Origin: an uncultured Tateyamaria sp.
Lineage (GTDB): Bacteria > Pseudomonadota > Alphaproteobacteria > Rhodobacterales > Rhodobacteraceae
NCBI RefSeq assembly: GCF_947504105.1
Contig: NZ_CANNGP010000011.1
Location: forward strand, 1-64,000
Length of the DNA: 64,000 bases
Direction of reading: 5' to 3'
Shown in pieces: positions 45,005 through 54,110 of this stretch. How positions within the stretch are numbered: position 1 is the stretch's first letter; every line of letters starts with the position of its first letter. Both the position numbers and the translations under genes were made by a program. The notes beneath the pieces were generated by a model. It saw nothing but the letters and a program-made list of their open reading frames with translations. It was not told the DNA's origin and did not search any database.

Positions 45005-45376
45005 TCAATTCTTGAGTTCAGTGGCGACGCTGTCGCGTAGCCCTTGCAACTCGTCCCGTGCTTCGTCCAGCTGCCTGCGCTGTTCGTCCAACTCTTTCAG
45101 TTGCCCGTCAGCCATTTCGACCCAGGTGCGCATCTGTGCCTCGGTCCCTTCATGTTCGTAGATCAGCAACCATTGACGGATGTCTTCCAGTTGGAAGCCA
45201 AACTTGCGTCCACGCAGGATCAGTTTCATGCGTGCGCATTCGCGTGGGCCATAGAATCGTGATCGACCCTCGCGGTCCGGTTGCAGCAACTCGATATATT
45301 CGTAGTAGCGCAGCGTGCGCGGCGTCACATCAAATTCCGCACACATCTCTTTAAAGCTCAAGCGGTCGTCTGCCAT
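45005..45376 (-). CDS. MerR family transcriptional regulator, second copy
   Basis: A 123-residue MerR protein closely related to the one at 43881: LSFKEMCAEFDVTPRTLRYYE, LILRGRKFGFQLEDIRQWLLIYE and the dimerising coiled coil LKELDEQRRQLDEARDELQ. It has no cysteines for metal binding. The ATG at 45376 is preferred because AAAGGA lies just before it. It is divergent from the two PaaI thioesterase genes and probably controls them, so two related regulators flank the stress gene. Confidence 0.92.
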   Translation of the reverse strand: MADDRLSFKEMCAEFDVTPRTLRYYEYIELLQPDREGRSRFYGPRECARMKLILRGRKFGFQLEDIRQWLLIYEHEGTEAQMRTWVEMADGQLKELDEQRRQLDEARDELQGLRDSVATELKN

Positions 45377-45501
45377 GACTTCCTTTGTCTCCATCCCTGG
45401 ACTTCAAGCCTAAGGCGCGTGCGCGCGGCGCGCAACAGGTGCCTTGCCCAAGCGGCGGACAAGACCCATAACGTAGGCCCAAGACCGCGCGACGAGGCCT
45501 T

Positions 45502-45930
45502 ATGTCCGACCCCGATAAACTGAAGCTTGCCCGACAATTCATCGAAGCTATTCCACATTCCCGCGATCTTGGCATGAAACTGACCGAGATGGACGATGGT
45601 GTGGCGGTGATCACAATGCCTTATGACAAAAGGCTGATCGGGGACCCGGAAACGGGCGTCATCAGCGGTGGGGCGGTGTCGGCTGTTATGGACACCTGTT
45701 GCGGAGCGGCTGTGATGAGCCATCCGGAAAACCTTGGCGGAACAGCCACGCTTGATCTGCGCATCGACTACATGCGTGCCGCGACCCCGGGGCAAGCCAT
45801 CACGGCCCGCGCTACGTGCTATCATGTCACGCGCTCGGTTGCCTTCGTGCGTGCAACGGCCTGTGATGACGACAGCGACAACCCGGTGGCCAGCGCCACG
45901 GGCGCCTTTACGGTGGAGGGCAAGGTATGA
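45502..45930 (+). CDS. PaaI family thioesterase (hotdog fold), first of two
   Basis: A 142-residue hotdog thioesterase. SGGAVSAVMDTCCGAAVMSH contains the conserved active-site region (G-x-x-x-x-D), and TLDLRIDYMRAATPGQAITARA is the second signature. It hydrolyses acyl-CoA esters, probably releasing CoA from stalled intermediates. It is followed by a second hotdog gene with ATGA overlap and lies opposite a MerR regulator. Confidence 0.93.
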   Translation: MSDPDKLKLARQFIEAIPHSRDLGMKLTEMDDGVAVITMPYDKRLIGDPETGVISGGAVSAVMDTCCGAAVMSHPENLGGTATLDLRIDYMRAATPGQAITARATCYHVTRSVAFVRATACDDDSDNPVASATGAFTVEGKV

Positions 45931-46427
45931 AACGCCCCGAGCCCGTGCAGGTCGTCAAGCAACGGCGCGATGCTGCGCTGTCCGCGTTGGTGGGCGGTGT
46001 GCCCTACATCCAGTATCTTGGTCTGACCTTTGATCGACGGGGGGATGAGTTGACGGGCGTGCTGCCCTTTGACGAAAAGCTGATCGGCAACCCGCTGCTG
46101 CCTGCGCTACATGGCGGTGTAACAGCGGCCTTTCTGGAGGCGACGGCGGTCATCACCCTGTCCTGGTCCTATCTTTGGGAAGACATCGAAAGCGGTGCAC
46201 TCGACTTTGATCCGAGCGCTGCGCCAATACTGCCTCGCTTGCCCAAAACGGTCGACTTCTCTGTCGACTACCTGCGCTCGGGGCTGCCCCGTGACGCCTA
46301 TGCGCGGGCGCGCATCAACCGCTCGGGGCGGCGTTATGCGTCGGTTCATGTCGAGGGGTGGCAGGACAACCGAGACCGCCTGTTCGCACAGGCCACCGGG
46401 CATTTTGTCATGCCGCAACGGCGGTAG
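45927..46427 (+). CDS. PaaI family thioesterase (hotdog fold), second of two
   Basis: A 166-residue hotdog protein: LLPALHGGVTAAFLEATAVITLSW is the active-site helix with Glu in place of the Asp of the first copy, and TVDFSVDYLRSGLPRDAYARARI is the second motif. The length and the DFDPSAAPILPRLPK insert differ from the neighbour. The two may form a heteromer. It is translationally coupled to the first thioesterase and is followed immediately by the MATE gene. Confidence 0.92.
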   Translation: MKRPEPVQVVKQRRDAALSALVGGVPYIQYLGLTFDRRGDELTGVLPFDEKLIGNPLLPALHGGVTAAFLEATAVITLSWSYLWEDIESGALDFDPSAAPILPRLPKTVDFSVDYLRSGLPRDAYARARINRSGRRYASVHVEGWQDNRDRLFAQATGHFVMPQRR

Positions 46428-47759
46428 ATGGAGGCTGTAGCGCCCACCGAACCTCCCGCCCCGCTGACGCACAAGCGGGTGCTGAGGATTGCGCTGCCCA
46501 TCGTGTTGTCGAACGCGACGGTGCCGATCCTTGGGGCCGTCGACGTGGGCGTAGTGGGGCAGTTGGGCGAAGCGGCCCCCATTGGCGCCGTCGCCATGGG
46601 GGCGATCATCCTGACCACGATTTACTGGATTTTCGGTTTCCTGCGCATGGGCACTGTCAGCCTTGTGGGGCAGGCCGCCGGTGCTGGGGACAATGATGAA
46701 GTGTCGGCCTGGCTCACCCGTGCATTGTTGGTTGCCGGGATCGGCGGTGCCGGGTTGATCCTGCTGCAAATCCCCATCTTCTGGGTTGCGTTCCAACTGT
46801 CGCCTGCAAGCGCCGAGGTGGAAAACCTGACCCGCGACTACCTGTTCATCCGCATCTGGACAGCCCCCGCGGCCATCGCTGTTTACGCGCTGACCGGCTG
46901 GCTTGTGGCAATGGAGCGGACGGGCGGCGTGTTCTGGGTCCAGTTGGTGATGAACGGGGTGAACATTGCGCTCAACTTCGTCTTTGTTCTGGGGTTCGGC
47001 TGGGGGGTCTCCGGTGTTGCCATCGCGACGGTCATCGCGGAAGTGATTGGCGCGGCACTTGGGTTGTGGTTCTGCCGGGCCGCCTTTGCCCGTCCGGCGT
47101 GGTGCGACTGGCCCCGTGTGCTGCGCCGCGCCCAACTGATCAAGATGGCGCTGTTGAACACGGATATCCTGCTGCGCTCGGCCATGCTGATGATCATCTT
47201 TTCCAGCTTCGTGTTTCTGGGCGCGCGGTTTGGCGATGTGACGCTGGCGGCGAACGAGGTGTTGATCCAGTTCATGTACATCACGGCTTACGCCATGGAT
47301 GGTTTTGCCTTTGCAGCCGAAACCCTGATCGCCCGGGCTTATGGTCGCCGCGATCCGGCACGGGTGCGGCGCTCATCATTGATGACGGGGATGTGGGGCA
47401 TGGTGATTTGCGCGTCGACGGCCCTTGCGTTCCTGTTGGCAGGCCCGTGGCTGATCGACGTGATGGCCAAGGACGCGGATGTTCAACTGGTGGCGCGGGA
47501 ATATCTGTGGTGGATGGTGGCGGCACCCTTGGTGGGCTGTGCGGCGTGGATGTTCGATGGCATTTTCATCGGTGCGGGCCGCGGGCGGGATATGCGCAAC
47601 ATGATGGCGATATCGTTTGTTCTGTATTGGCTGGCCGTGCTGACGCTGCTGCCCCTGATGGGAAATCACGGCCTTTGGGCGGCCTTGCTTGTGTCGTTCA
47701 TTGCGCGCGGTGTGACGCTTGGAGTGCGCTATCCGGCGTTGGAGCGGGCAGCGGGTTGA
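46428..47759 (+). CDS. MATE family efflux transporter (DinF-like)
   Basis: A 443-residue inner-membrane protein with twelve helices, in the DinF branch of MATE. ALPIVLSNATVPILGAVDVGVVG is helix 1 and FGWGVSGVAIATVIAEVIG matches the conserved helix pair. Such carriers expel cationic drugs or metabolites using Na+ or H+. The ATG immediately follows the thioesterase stop, so it is probably cotranscribed. It could export waste from acyl-CoA breakdown or toxins; the substrate is unknown. Confidence 0.95.
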   Translation: MEAVAPTEPPAPLTHKRVLRIALPIVLSNATVPILGAVDVGVVGQLGEAAPIGAVAMGAIILTTIYWIFGFLRMGTVSLVGQAAGAGDNDEVSAWLTRALLVAGIGGAGLILLQIPIFWVAFQLSPASAEVENLTRDYLFIRIWTAPAAIAVYALTGWLVAMERTGGVFWVQLVMNGVNIALNFVFVLGFGWGVSGVAIATVIAEVIGAALGLWFCRAAFARPAWCDWPRVLRRAQLIKMALLNTDILLRSAMLMIIFSSFVFLGARFGDVTLAANEVLIQFMYITAYAMDGFAFAAETLIARAYGRRDPARVRRSSLMTGMWGMVICASTALAFLLAGPWLIDVMAKDADVQLVAREYLWWMVAAPLVGCAAWMFDGIFIGAGRGRDMRNMMAISFVLYWLAVLTLLPLMGNHGLWAALLVSFIARGVTLGVRYPALERAAG

Positions 47760-47762
47760 GGA

Positions 47763-47808
47763 CTGGGGCGCTGCCCCAGACCCCGGAGTTTACCCGGCAA
47801 GATGAAAG
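47763..47808. repeat. Hairpin plus intergenic repeat copy 3
   Basis: CTGGGGC, three bases, GCCCCAG (47763-47779), followed by GGAGTTTACCCGGCAAGATG (47785-47804), the third copy of the repeat at 40363 and 40533. It sits between the converging MATE and pyrD genes and may end both transcripts. Confidence 0.6.
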
Positions 47809-47812
47809 AGGA

Positions 47813-48856
47813 TCAAAGCCAGTCGGCAGTGTCCGTTCCGACGGCTTCGCTGACCGATTGGAAGCCATCCCGTTCCAGTTGCAGATCCAGACCCTCGGCG
47901 ATGCGCGCAGCGAGGCTGAGACCGCCAAAGACGAGACCCGTATAGAGCTGCACGGCCGACGCCCCCGCCTTGATCTTGGCATAGGCCTGTTCGGCAGATG
48001 CGACACCGCCTACACCGACCAGCGGCGTCTTAGTCAGTTGGTGCAGCTTTGCAAGCACGCGGGTGGACTTTTCGAACAGTGGCTGTCCGGACAGGCCACC
48101 TTTTTCCCCGGCATGCGGGCTTTGCAGCCCGTCACGATCCAGCGTCGTATTGGTGGCAATGATCGCGGCTACGCGTGCATCCTCCGCCACCTTGGCAATG
48201 TCGGCGAGGTCCAGGTCGGTCAGATCCGGCGCGATTTTGAGGAACACCGGGATGTCGCCGCGCACCTGCATCACGCCGTCGAGCAACGCAGCAAGCGCCA
48301 TTGGACCTTGCAAGTCCCGCAGCTTTTCGGTGTTGGGGCTGGAGACGTTCACCGTGGCAAAGTCGATATGAGGCGCGCAGTGCTGCAGAACGCGGGCGAA
48401 ATCCTCCGCCCGATTAGCGCTGTCTTTGTTGGCGCCAAGGTTGAGGCCGACGGGCACGCCCCTTGGTCGCTTGGCAAGCCGAGTCGCAATCGCTTCCATC
48501 CCATCATTGTTGAAGCCGAAGCGGTTGATGGCGGCTGCATCCCTGGCCAGTCGAAACAGGCGCGGTTTGGGGTTGCCAGGTTGGGGAAGGGGGGTGGCCG
48601 CGCCCACTTCGATCCAGCCGAAACCAGCGCGGCTGAGCGGGGCGATGGCGGTGGCGTTCTTGTCAAACCCGGCGGCGAGCCCTACGGGGTTGGGCAACGT
48701 CATACCCGCAAGCGTTGTGCGCAGTCGGTCGCTTGTCACCGGTCCTGGCAAGGGGGCCAGTGGGGTGTGCAGCGCCTTGAGTGCCAGCCCGTGCGCAATC
48801 TCGGGGTCGAGCTTGCGGAGGGTTCGTGTTCCGATCCGTTCCAATGCCTGTTTCAT
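47813..48856 (-). CDS. pyrD: Dihydroorotate dehydrogenase (quinone), class 2
   Basis: A 347-residue membrane-associated flavoenzyme oxidising dihydroorotate to orotate in pyrimidine synthesis. The FMN-binding region includes [13 protein letters not shown], the catalytic Ser in [14 protein letters not shown], and [15 protein letters not shown] with [12 protein letters not shown] at the end. The start at 48856 overlaps the DUF1330 stop by ATGA. It is the last of three overlapping genes on this strand; its link with the two DUF genes is by transcription only, as far as can be seen. Confidence 0.97.
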   Translation of the reverse strand: MKQALERIGTRTLRKLDPEIAHGLALKALHTPLAPLPGPVTSDRLRTTLAGMTLPNPVGLAAGFDKNATAIAPLSRAGFGWIEVGAATPLPQPGNPKPRLFRLARDAAAINRFGFNNDGMEAIATRLAKRPRGVPVGLNLGANKDSANRAEDFARVLQHCAPHIDFATVNVSSPNTEKLRDLQGPMALAALLDGVMQVRGDIPVFLKIAPDLTDLDLADIAKVAEDARVAAIIATNTTLDRDGLQSPHAGEKGGLSGQPLFEKSTRVLAKLHQLTKTPLVGVGGVASAEQAYAKIKAGASAVQLYTGLVFGGLSLAARIAEGLDLQLERDGFQSVSEAVGTDTADWL

Positions 48857-49281
48857 CCGAAGGTCGTGCCCCCATCCGCCGGTTTGCACCGGATCAGGCG
48901 CGAGGTTTTCACCGCCGCCTGTCGATGCACCACCGCGCGCTGGTAGTCAGGGTCGGTGACCATGGCGAGGAAGGCAGCGGTGTTTGGATAGCGGGCAATG
49001 AAGACCGCATCCCATGCCTCGTCCGAGGGGCCGATCAGCATGGTTTCAAACCCACCACGCCATATTATCGAACCGCCAACCTTTCCCAATACGGGGCCGG
49101 AGTGCTTGCTATAAAGCCCATAGGCCTGTGCGCCTGTCAGCCCATCACGGGCAAGTTCGTGGTCGCCGGGATAGTTGGCGAGATCGTTGAAACGGACGAG
49201 GTTGAGCATTTCGATCGGGGTATCGCGGGGCAGGTCCTTGAAAGTTTGAAACTGCTCTGCTGTCGGATCGATATGGCTCAT
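48853..49281 (-). CDS. DUF1330 domain-containing protein
   Basis: A 142-residue dimeric alpha-beta-barrel-like protein: [16 protein letters not shown] is the first strand, [25 protein letters not shown] the helix-strand typical of DUF1330. The family resembles small monooxygenases or binding proteins; the function is unknown. It is coupled by overlapping stop/start to DUF952 upstream and pyrD downstream. Confidence 0.88.
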   Translation of the reverse strand: MSHIDPTAEQFQTFKDLPRDTPIEMLNLVRFNDLANYPGDHELARDGLTGAQAYGLYSKHSGPVLGKVGGSIIWRGGFETMLIGPSDEAWDAVFIARYPNTAAFLAMVTDPDYQRAVVHRQAAVKTSRLIRCKPADGGTTFG

Positions 49282-49625
49282 GTGTCAAATCCTGCGCCCG
49301 CCGGGAACTGGTGGACGCCGCCTTCCAAGGGCAATGGCTGCGCCCAGTGTACGTCGGCCAGCCGCATCTCTCGATACAGATGCGGGAATTCGGCCCCGCC
49401 GCGCGACACCTCCCATTTCAGATCAGAGCCCAGCAAATCTGTGTCGACTGCGATCAGGAACAGGTTGTCCTCGTCAGCGAAATGCTTCGCCGCCGTTTCT
49501 GCCGCCTGTTTGGCTGTCGAGAAGTGCACATAGCCGTCGGCCACATCGATGGGCGCACCCGGTGTTACACCGTTTTCGCGCAGGGTGGCCCATTCGGGAC
49601 CACGAAAAATCTTGTAGATCAGCAT
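49278..49625 (-). CDS. DUF952 domain-containing protein
   Basis: A 115-residue protein starting MLIYKIFRGPEWATL, with DGYVHFSTAKQAAETAAKHF and WEVSRGGAEFPHLYREM, which are DUF952 signatures (an ADP-ribosyltransferase-like fold has been suggested for the family). The Met at 49625 matches the usual family start; an alternative lies nine codons upstream, but neither has a clear ribosome-binding site. It leads the DUF952-DUF1330-pyrD unit. Confidence 0.88.
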   Translation of the reverse strand: MLIYKIFRGPEWATLRENGVTPGAPIDVADGYVHFSTAKQAAETAAKHFADEDNLFLIAVDTDLLGSDLKWEVSRGGAEFPHLYREMRLADVHWAQPLPLEGGVHQFPAGAGFDT

Positions 49626-49767
49626 GGGTGCGTGATGCCGATTGCCTGTCATCTGGTCAAGGGCGCGATGTCATGTTGTCGTTGCGTGCATTCCGTAAGG
49701 AACCGCTTTGACTCGTCCCGCATATTGTTGTCACGATACGCACATAACCAACAAGGGAGACACCAGA

Positions 49768-51327
49768 ATGACCCGATTTCTGATGGGCACCGCCGCTCTT
49801 GCGCTGAGCGCGGGCATGGCATCGGCCGAATACACACTGCACATTTTGCACACCAACGACATGCACAGCCGCATTGAATCGATCAACAAGTACGATTCGA
49901 CGTGCGATGCAGAAGGCGAGGCCGAAGGGTCCTGCTTTGGTGGTGTGGCCCGTGTAAAGACAGCCATCGATACCAAGAAAGCATCCCTCGACAACCAGAA
50001 TGTCGTAGTGCTGGATGCGGGTGATCCGTTTCAGGGCTCGCTTTTCTACACCACGTACAAGGGTGCCGCCGAGGCTGAATTCATGGAACAGATGGGCTAT
50101 GACGCCATGGCCGTCGGCAACCACGAGTTTGACGATGGGCCGCAGGGCTTGGCCGATTTTATCGAGAAGGTCAGCTTCCCTGTGATCTCTGGCAACCTCG
50201 ATCTCTCGGCTGAGGTAACGCTGAATGGCAAGGTCGACAATCATGTTGTGCTTGAGGTAGGTGGCAAGAAGATCGGTGTGATCTCGGCCCTGACAACCGA
50301 CACTGTCGAAACATCTAGCCCCGGTCCGAATGTTGTGTTCCAAGATGAGATTGATGCGCTGGCTGCCGATGTGGCCACACTGCAGGGCGAGGGCGTCGAC
50401 ATCATCATCGCGCTGAACCACGTTGGCTTGGCCAAGGATCTTGATATCGCCGAAGCCGTGGATGGCATTGATGTAGTGATCGGCGGGCACAGCCATACAC
50501 TGATGTCCAATGATGACGCCGAGACGCCCGCTTATCCGACGATGGTGGGCGATGCGGCTGTGGCACAAGCCTATGCCTACACCAAGTATCTGGGCCACCT
50601 GACCGTGACCTTTGATGATGATGGCAACGTGACGGCTGCCATGGGTGATCCCATGCTGCTTGACGCGTCGGTGGAACCAAACGCGGCATTTGCGGAGCGC
50701 ATCGCCGAGATGGGCGCGCCCATCGAGGAGATGAAGACACGTGTCGTTGCTGAGGCGGCAGAAGCCATTGAAGGCGACCGTTCGGTTTGCCGGGTTCAGG
50801 AATGCCCGATGGGCTCGCTTATCGCTGATGCGATGCTGGACCGGGTGAAAGATCAGGGCATCGAGATCGCCATTCAAAACGGTGGCGGCATCCGCGCCTC
50901 GATCGATTCTGGCGAGGTCACGATGGGCGAAGTGTTGACGGTACTGCCGTTCCAGAACACGCTGTCCACATTCCAGGTGTCTGGTCAGGCGATGATCGAC
51001 GCGCTGGAAAACGGTGTCAGCCAGATCGAAGAGGTCAAGGGTCGCTTCCCACAGGTTGCCGGTATGAGCTTTGCCTTTGACGGATCGAAGCCCGCGGGCG
51101 AGCGTGTGAGCGACGTGATGGTGGGCGGTGCACCTATTGATCCCGCCAAGGTTTATGGCGTCGTGTCGAACAACTATGTGCGCAACGGCGGCGACGGTTA
51201 TGCGATGTTCACCACCGCGGACAATGCCTATGACTTTGGTCCTGATCTGGCGGATGTGCTGGCAGAATACCTGGCTGCGCAAGGACCGTTCACGCCGTAT
51301 ATCGATGGTCGGATCACCGTGAAGTAA
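49768..51327 (+). CDS. Secreted 5'-nucleotidase / metallophosphatase
   Basis: A 519-residue periplasmic enzyme. A signal peptide (FLMGTAALALSAGMASA, cleavage after ASA) is followed by the calcineurin-like core with metal ligands in LHTNDMHSR, VLDAGDPFQG, VGNHEFDDG, ALNHVG and IGGHSHT. The C-terminal 5'-nucleotidase domain has QNGGGIRASI and NNYVRNGGDGYAMF, which hold the substrate base. It would dephosphorylate nucleotides for phosphate or nucleoside uptake. AAGGGAGA precedes the ATG. A strong terminator lies 40 bp past the stop. Confidence 0.95.
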   Translation: MTRFLMGTAALALSAGMASAEYTLHILHTNDMHSRIESINKYDSTCDAEGEAEGSCFGGVARVKTAIDTKKASLDNQNVVVLDAGDPFQGSLFYTTYKGAAEAEFMEQMGYDAMAVGNHEFDDGPQGLADFIEKVSFPVISGNLDLSAEVTLNGKVDNHVVLEVGGKKIGVISALTTDTVETSSPGPNVVFQDEIDALAADVATLQGEGVDIIIALNHVGLAKDLDIAEAVDGIDVVIGGHSHTLMSNDDAETPAYPTMVGDAAVAQAYAYTKYLGHLTVTFDDDGNVTAAMGDPMLLDASVEPNAAFAERIAEMGAPIEEMKTRVVAEAAEAIEGDRSVCRVQECPMGSLIADAMLDRVKDQGIEIAIQNGGGIRASIDSGEVTMGEVLTVLPFQNTLSTFQVSGQAMIDALENGVSQIEEVKGRFPQVAGMSFAFDGSKPAGERVSDVMVGGAPIDPAKVYGVVSNNYVRNGGDGYAMFTTADNAYDFGPDLADVLAEYLAAQGPFTPYIDGRITVK

Positions 51328-51366
51328 CCGGGGGCGCAGGACACCTGCACCTTACGAGAGCCAAGT

Positions 51367-51394
51367 AAGGCGGAGCTGCTGCTCCGCCTTTTTT
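51367..51394 (+). terminator. Strong intrinsic terminator after the 5'-nucleotidase
   Basis: AAGGCGGAG, six bases (CTGCTG), CTCCGCCTT, continuing as TTTT. Nine perfect base pairs and six Ts make this the clearest factor-independent terminator in the window. Confidence 0.9.
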
Positions 51395-51409
51395 GTCTCT
51401 TACCTGTCA

Positions 51410-51460
51410 GGCGGATTTTGATCCGCCACCCAGTGCAAAAGACGGATCAAAATCCGTCTT
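51410..51460. repeat. Two nested hairpins of complementary sequence
   Basis: Hairpin 1 (51410-51427) is GGCGGAT-TTTG-ATCCGCC; hairpin 2 (51439-51460) is AAGACGGAT-CAAA-ATCCGTCTT. The 14-base core of the first (51412-51425) is the exact complement of that of the second (51443-51456), so the pair can refold as one long stem. It lies 35 bp before the SRAP start and could act as a switch or as terminator on the minus strand. Confidence 0.6.
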
Positions 51461-51494
51461 ACGGTCTCATCTTTTACAGGATAGCGTCACCCGC

Positions 51495-52166
51495 ATGTGT
51501 GGACGGTTTTCAATATCACTTGCGCCTGAAGACATGTCGCAATTCTTCGAGGCCGTAGCCGTGAATGACACGCCGGATGTGCCGAACTACAATGTATGCC
51601 CGACCGATGCCGTGCACACGCTTAGTTATCAGCGCGGGCAGCGATGGCTGGCACCGATGCGCTGGGGATTTATTCCAAATTGGTACAAGACGCCAACGGA
51701 TGGCCCGCTTCTGATCAACGCACGGGCCGAGACGATTGCGGAAAAACCCGCCTTCCGGATTGCCTGCCGGGAGCGGCGGGCCGTCATCATCGCTTCGGGT
51801 TTTTACGAATGGACGCGCGAGGGGGACACGCGACTACCGTGGTACATCACGCGAGCGGATGCCGCTCCGCTTGCCTTTGCCGCCGTTTGGCAAGAATGGC
51901 GCGCAAAAGGAACGGGAGGCGATCTTTTTCGCACCGCGGCCATTGTCACAACGGGCGCCAACGCGCCGATGTCGGCCATCCACCACCGCATGCCAGTGAT
52001 CCTCGAACCGGACGACGTGGCGCTGTGGCTTGGTGAAATGGGAAAGGGGGCGGCCACGCTGATGCGGGCCGCCCCGGATGATGCACTGACATGGCACCGT
52101 GTTGATAAAGCGGTCAATTCGAACCGGGCAACCGGCCCGGTGCTCATCGAACCTGTCGACGACTAG
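51495..52166 (+). CDS. SOS response-associated peptidase (SRAP/HMCES/YedK)
   Basis: A 223-residue SRAP protein that crosslinks to abasic sites in single-stranded DNA. The catalytic Cys follows Met directly (MCGRFSISL), as required; the Asn-Ala-Arg segment INARAETIAEKPAF, the Glu in IASGFYEWTR and the His in AIHHRMPVIL complete the active site. The ATG is fixed by the need for Cys2. It is preceded by the nested hairpins at 51410-51460 and overlaps the cupredoxin-like gene at its end. DNA damage control is likely but no LexA box was seen. Confidence 0.95.
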   Translation: MCGRFSISLAPEDMSQFFEAVAVNDTPDVPNYNVCPTDAVHTLSYQRGQRWLAPMRWGFIPNWYKTPTDGPLLINARAETIAEKPAFRIACRERRAVIIASGFYEWTREGDTRLPWYITRADAAPLAFAAVWQEWRAKGTGGDLFRTAAIVTTGANAPMSAIHHRMPVILEPDDVALWLGEMGKGAATLMRAAPDDALTWHRVDKAVNSNRATGPVLIEPVDD

Positions 52167-52513
52167 TCGAGCGGCGCTGCTGCGAAGCTCATACGCCCTT
52201 CGACGAGGTAGGAGCCATCCTCCTCCGATACGGCGTTGGCGTCATAGAATTCGGTTTGGATACCTTGTTCGATCACCATCGTCACCGAGCTTTGATCGGC
52301 AATGGGACCAAGTGCCCAGCTTTCATGCTTGGAAATGATGTTGTGTTCAACACCAGTCAAGTTAGTGAATTTCACTGTGTCGCCGTCGTCAAGATACAGG
52401 ATCGACGGGAAATAGGCGTCCGGCAGGATCAGGATTTCGTGTTCGGCTGCCGAGACGGCGGTCGCAGCCGTCAGCGTGGCCAGAATGGCCCCAATTTGCA
52501 TCGCGCGCTTCAT
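52163..52513 (-). CDS. Secreted cupredoxin-like protein without copper ligands
   Basis: A 116-residue exported protein: signal peptide IGAILATLTAATAVSAAE, then a small beta-barrel (PSILYLDDGDTVKFTNLTGVEHNIIS) like plastocyanin or amicyanin. The first His ligand position is kept in GVEHNI, but the Cys-xx-His-xx-Met loop is replaced by FYDANAVSEEDGSYLVEGRM, with no Cys at all. Blue copper function is therefore unlikely. GGAG precedes the ATG. It converges on the SRAP gene with a four-base overlap. Confidence 0.82.
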   Translation of the reverse strand: MKRAMQIGAILATLTAATAVSAAEHEILILPDAYFPSILYLDDGDTVKFTNLTGVEHNIISKHESWALGPIADQSSVTMVIEQGIQTEFYDANAVSEEDGSYLVEGRMSFAAAPLD

Positions 52514-52703
52514 GCCAGCACTCCTTTTGCTTCGGCCCCACCCGGAAGACAGAATCGTATCTGTTGTCTATGCGTGGAGAATGAGGCCGAAATGGGGCAC
52601 GTCTGCGTCCAGCTTGCGACATGTGACCGGAATTTGGGAAACCCAAGGTGTCGATGCCGCATGGCTTTGCCAATCCCATCGCACTACATATCGGTAAACA
52701 GAC

Positions 52704-52718
52704 GTGCCGATCCGGCAC
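52704..52718. promoter_or_regulatory. Short inverted repeat before gcdH
   Basis: GTGCCG, three bases, CGGCAC, 22 bp before the glutaryl-CoA dehydrogenase start and next to its GGAGG ribosome-binding site. It could be a leader hairpin or an operator half of the divergent promoter region. Confidence 0.35.
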
Positions 52719-52740
52719 ACGCAGATGGATGGAGGGCCCT

Positions 52741-53964
52741 ATGAACGCCGAGACAAAGATCTTGAAGGCCAAGGATGCGCCGGACCTTGGGTCCTTTGAC
52801 TGGTCCGACCCGCTGCGCATGTCCGATCAACTGACCGAAGACGAACGGATGATTCAGGCTTCGGCCCATGCCTATGCCCAGGAAAAGCTGGCGCCGCGTG
52901 TTGTCAGCGCATTTGCAGATGAGACGACGGACCCGGGTATTTTCCGCGAGATGGGCGATATGGGGCTGCTGGGCGTGACTTTACCGGAGGAGTATGGTGG
53001 CCTTGGCGGATCGTATGTGTCGTACGGCCTTGTGGCGCGCGAGGTTGAGCGCATCGACAGCGGTTACCGGTCAATGATGTCTGTGCAATCGTCACTCGTG
53101 ATCTACCCGATCTACGCTTATGGCTCCGAGGAGCAGCGCAAGAAATACCTGCCCAAGCTGGCGTCAGGCGAATGGATTGGCTGCTTTGGCCTGACCGAGC
53201 CTGACGCGGGCAGTGATCCAGCGGGTATGAAGACGACCGCCAGGAAGACCGAAGACGGTTATGTGCTGAACGGGTCAAAGATGTGGATTTCGAATGCGCC
53301 CATTGCGGATGTCTTCGTGGTTTGGGCCAAGTCCGAGGAACACGGCGGCAAGATCCGTGGTTTTGTGCTGGAAAAGGGCATGTCAGGCCTTTCAGCCCCC
53401 AAGATCGAGGGCAAGCTGAGTTTACGTGCGTCCATCACGGGCGAGATTGTGATGCAGGATGTCGCGGTGAGTGAAGATGCATTGCTGCCGGACGTGCAGG
53501 GTCTTAAGGGGCCGTTCGGCTGTCTGAACCGGGCGCGCTACGGCATCTCGTGGGGTGCGATGGGGGCGGCCGAGTTCTGCTGGCACGCGGCGCGTCAATA
53601 TGGGCTGGACCGCAAGCAATTCGGCAAACCCTTGGCACAAACGCAGCTTTTCCAGAAAAAACTGGCGGATATGCAAACCGAAATTGCGCTGGGCTTGCAA
53701 GCTTCGCTGCAGGTGGGCCGTTTGATGGATAACGCGCAAGCGGCGCCCGAGATGATTTCCATCGTCAAACGCAACAACTGTGGCAAGGCCCTGGAAATCG
53801 CCCGGCATGCGCGCGACATGCATGGCGGCAATGGAATCAGTGGTGCGTTTGAAGTCATGCGCCACCTGATGAACCTCGAGACGGTGAACACGTATGAGGG
53901 TACGCATGATGTGCACGCTCTGATCCTCGGGCGCGCCCAGACCGGTCTGCAGGCGTTTTTCTAA
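52741..53964 (+). CDS. gcdH: Glutaryl-CoA dehydrogenase
   Basis: A 407-residue flavoenzyme converting glutaryl-CoA to crotonyl-CoA in lysine and tryptophan breakdown. Diagnostic segments are [34 protein letters not shown] for the flavin, [15 protein letters not shown] and the catalytic Glu in [23 protein letters not shown] precedes the ATG at 52741. It stands alone, with inverted repeats between it and the ABC genes. The neighbouring acyl-CoA oxidation genes could finish the pathway to acetyl-CoA. Confidence 0.95.
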   Translation: MNAETKILKAKDAPDLGSFDWSDPLRMSDQLTEDERMIQASAHAYAQEKLAPRVVSAFADETTDPGIFREMGDMGLLGVTLPEEYGGLGGSYVSYGLVAREVERIDSGYRSMMSVQSSLVIYPIYAYGSEEQRKKYLPKLASGEWIGCFGLTEPDAGSDPAGMKTTARKTEDGYVLNGSKMWISNAPIADVFVVWAKSEEHGGKIRGFVLEKGMSGLSAPKIEGKLSLRASITGEIVMQDVAVSEDALLPDVQGLKGPFGCLNRARYGISWGAMGAAEFCWHAARQYGLDRKQFGKPLAQTQLFQKKLADMQTEIALGLQASLQVGRLMDNAQAAPEMISIVKRNNCGKALEIARHARDMHGGNGISGAFEVMRHLMNLETVNTYEGTHDVHALILGRAQTGLQAFF

Positions 53965-54002
53965 GACTGAATCAGCACCGGAAACCCACGCGGCTTCCGG
54001 CA

Positions 54003-54073
54003 GGATTTCGACGCGAAATCCGTCGCTTGTGCCAGACGTTTGAGCAAAGCGCCTGAAATCGCATCGATTTCAG
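54003..54073. promoter_or_regulatory. Two related inverted repeats between gcdH and ABC operon
   Basis: GGATTTCG-ACG-CGAAATCC (54003-54021) and CTGAAATCG-CAT-CGATTTCAG (54053-54073), both perfect, each with a three-base spacer and sharing GATTTCG/CGAAATC. They may be two operators of one regulator, or the terminator region of gcdH. Confidence 0.5.
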
Positions 54074-54110
54074 CCACCTTTTCGGATCTGAAAGCGTCAT
54101 ATCTTCGAAA

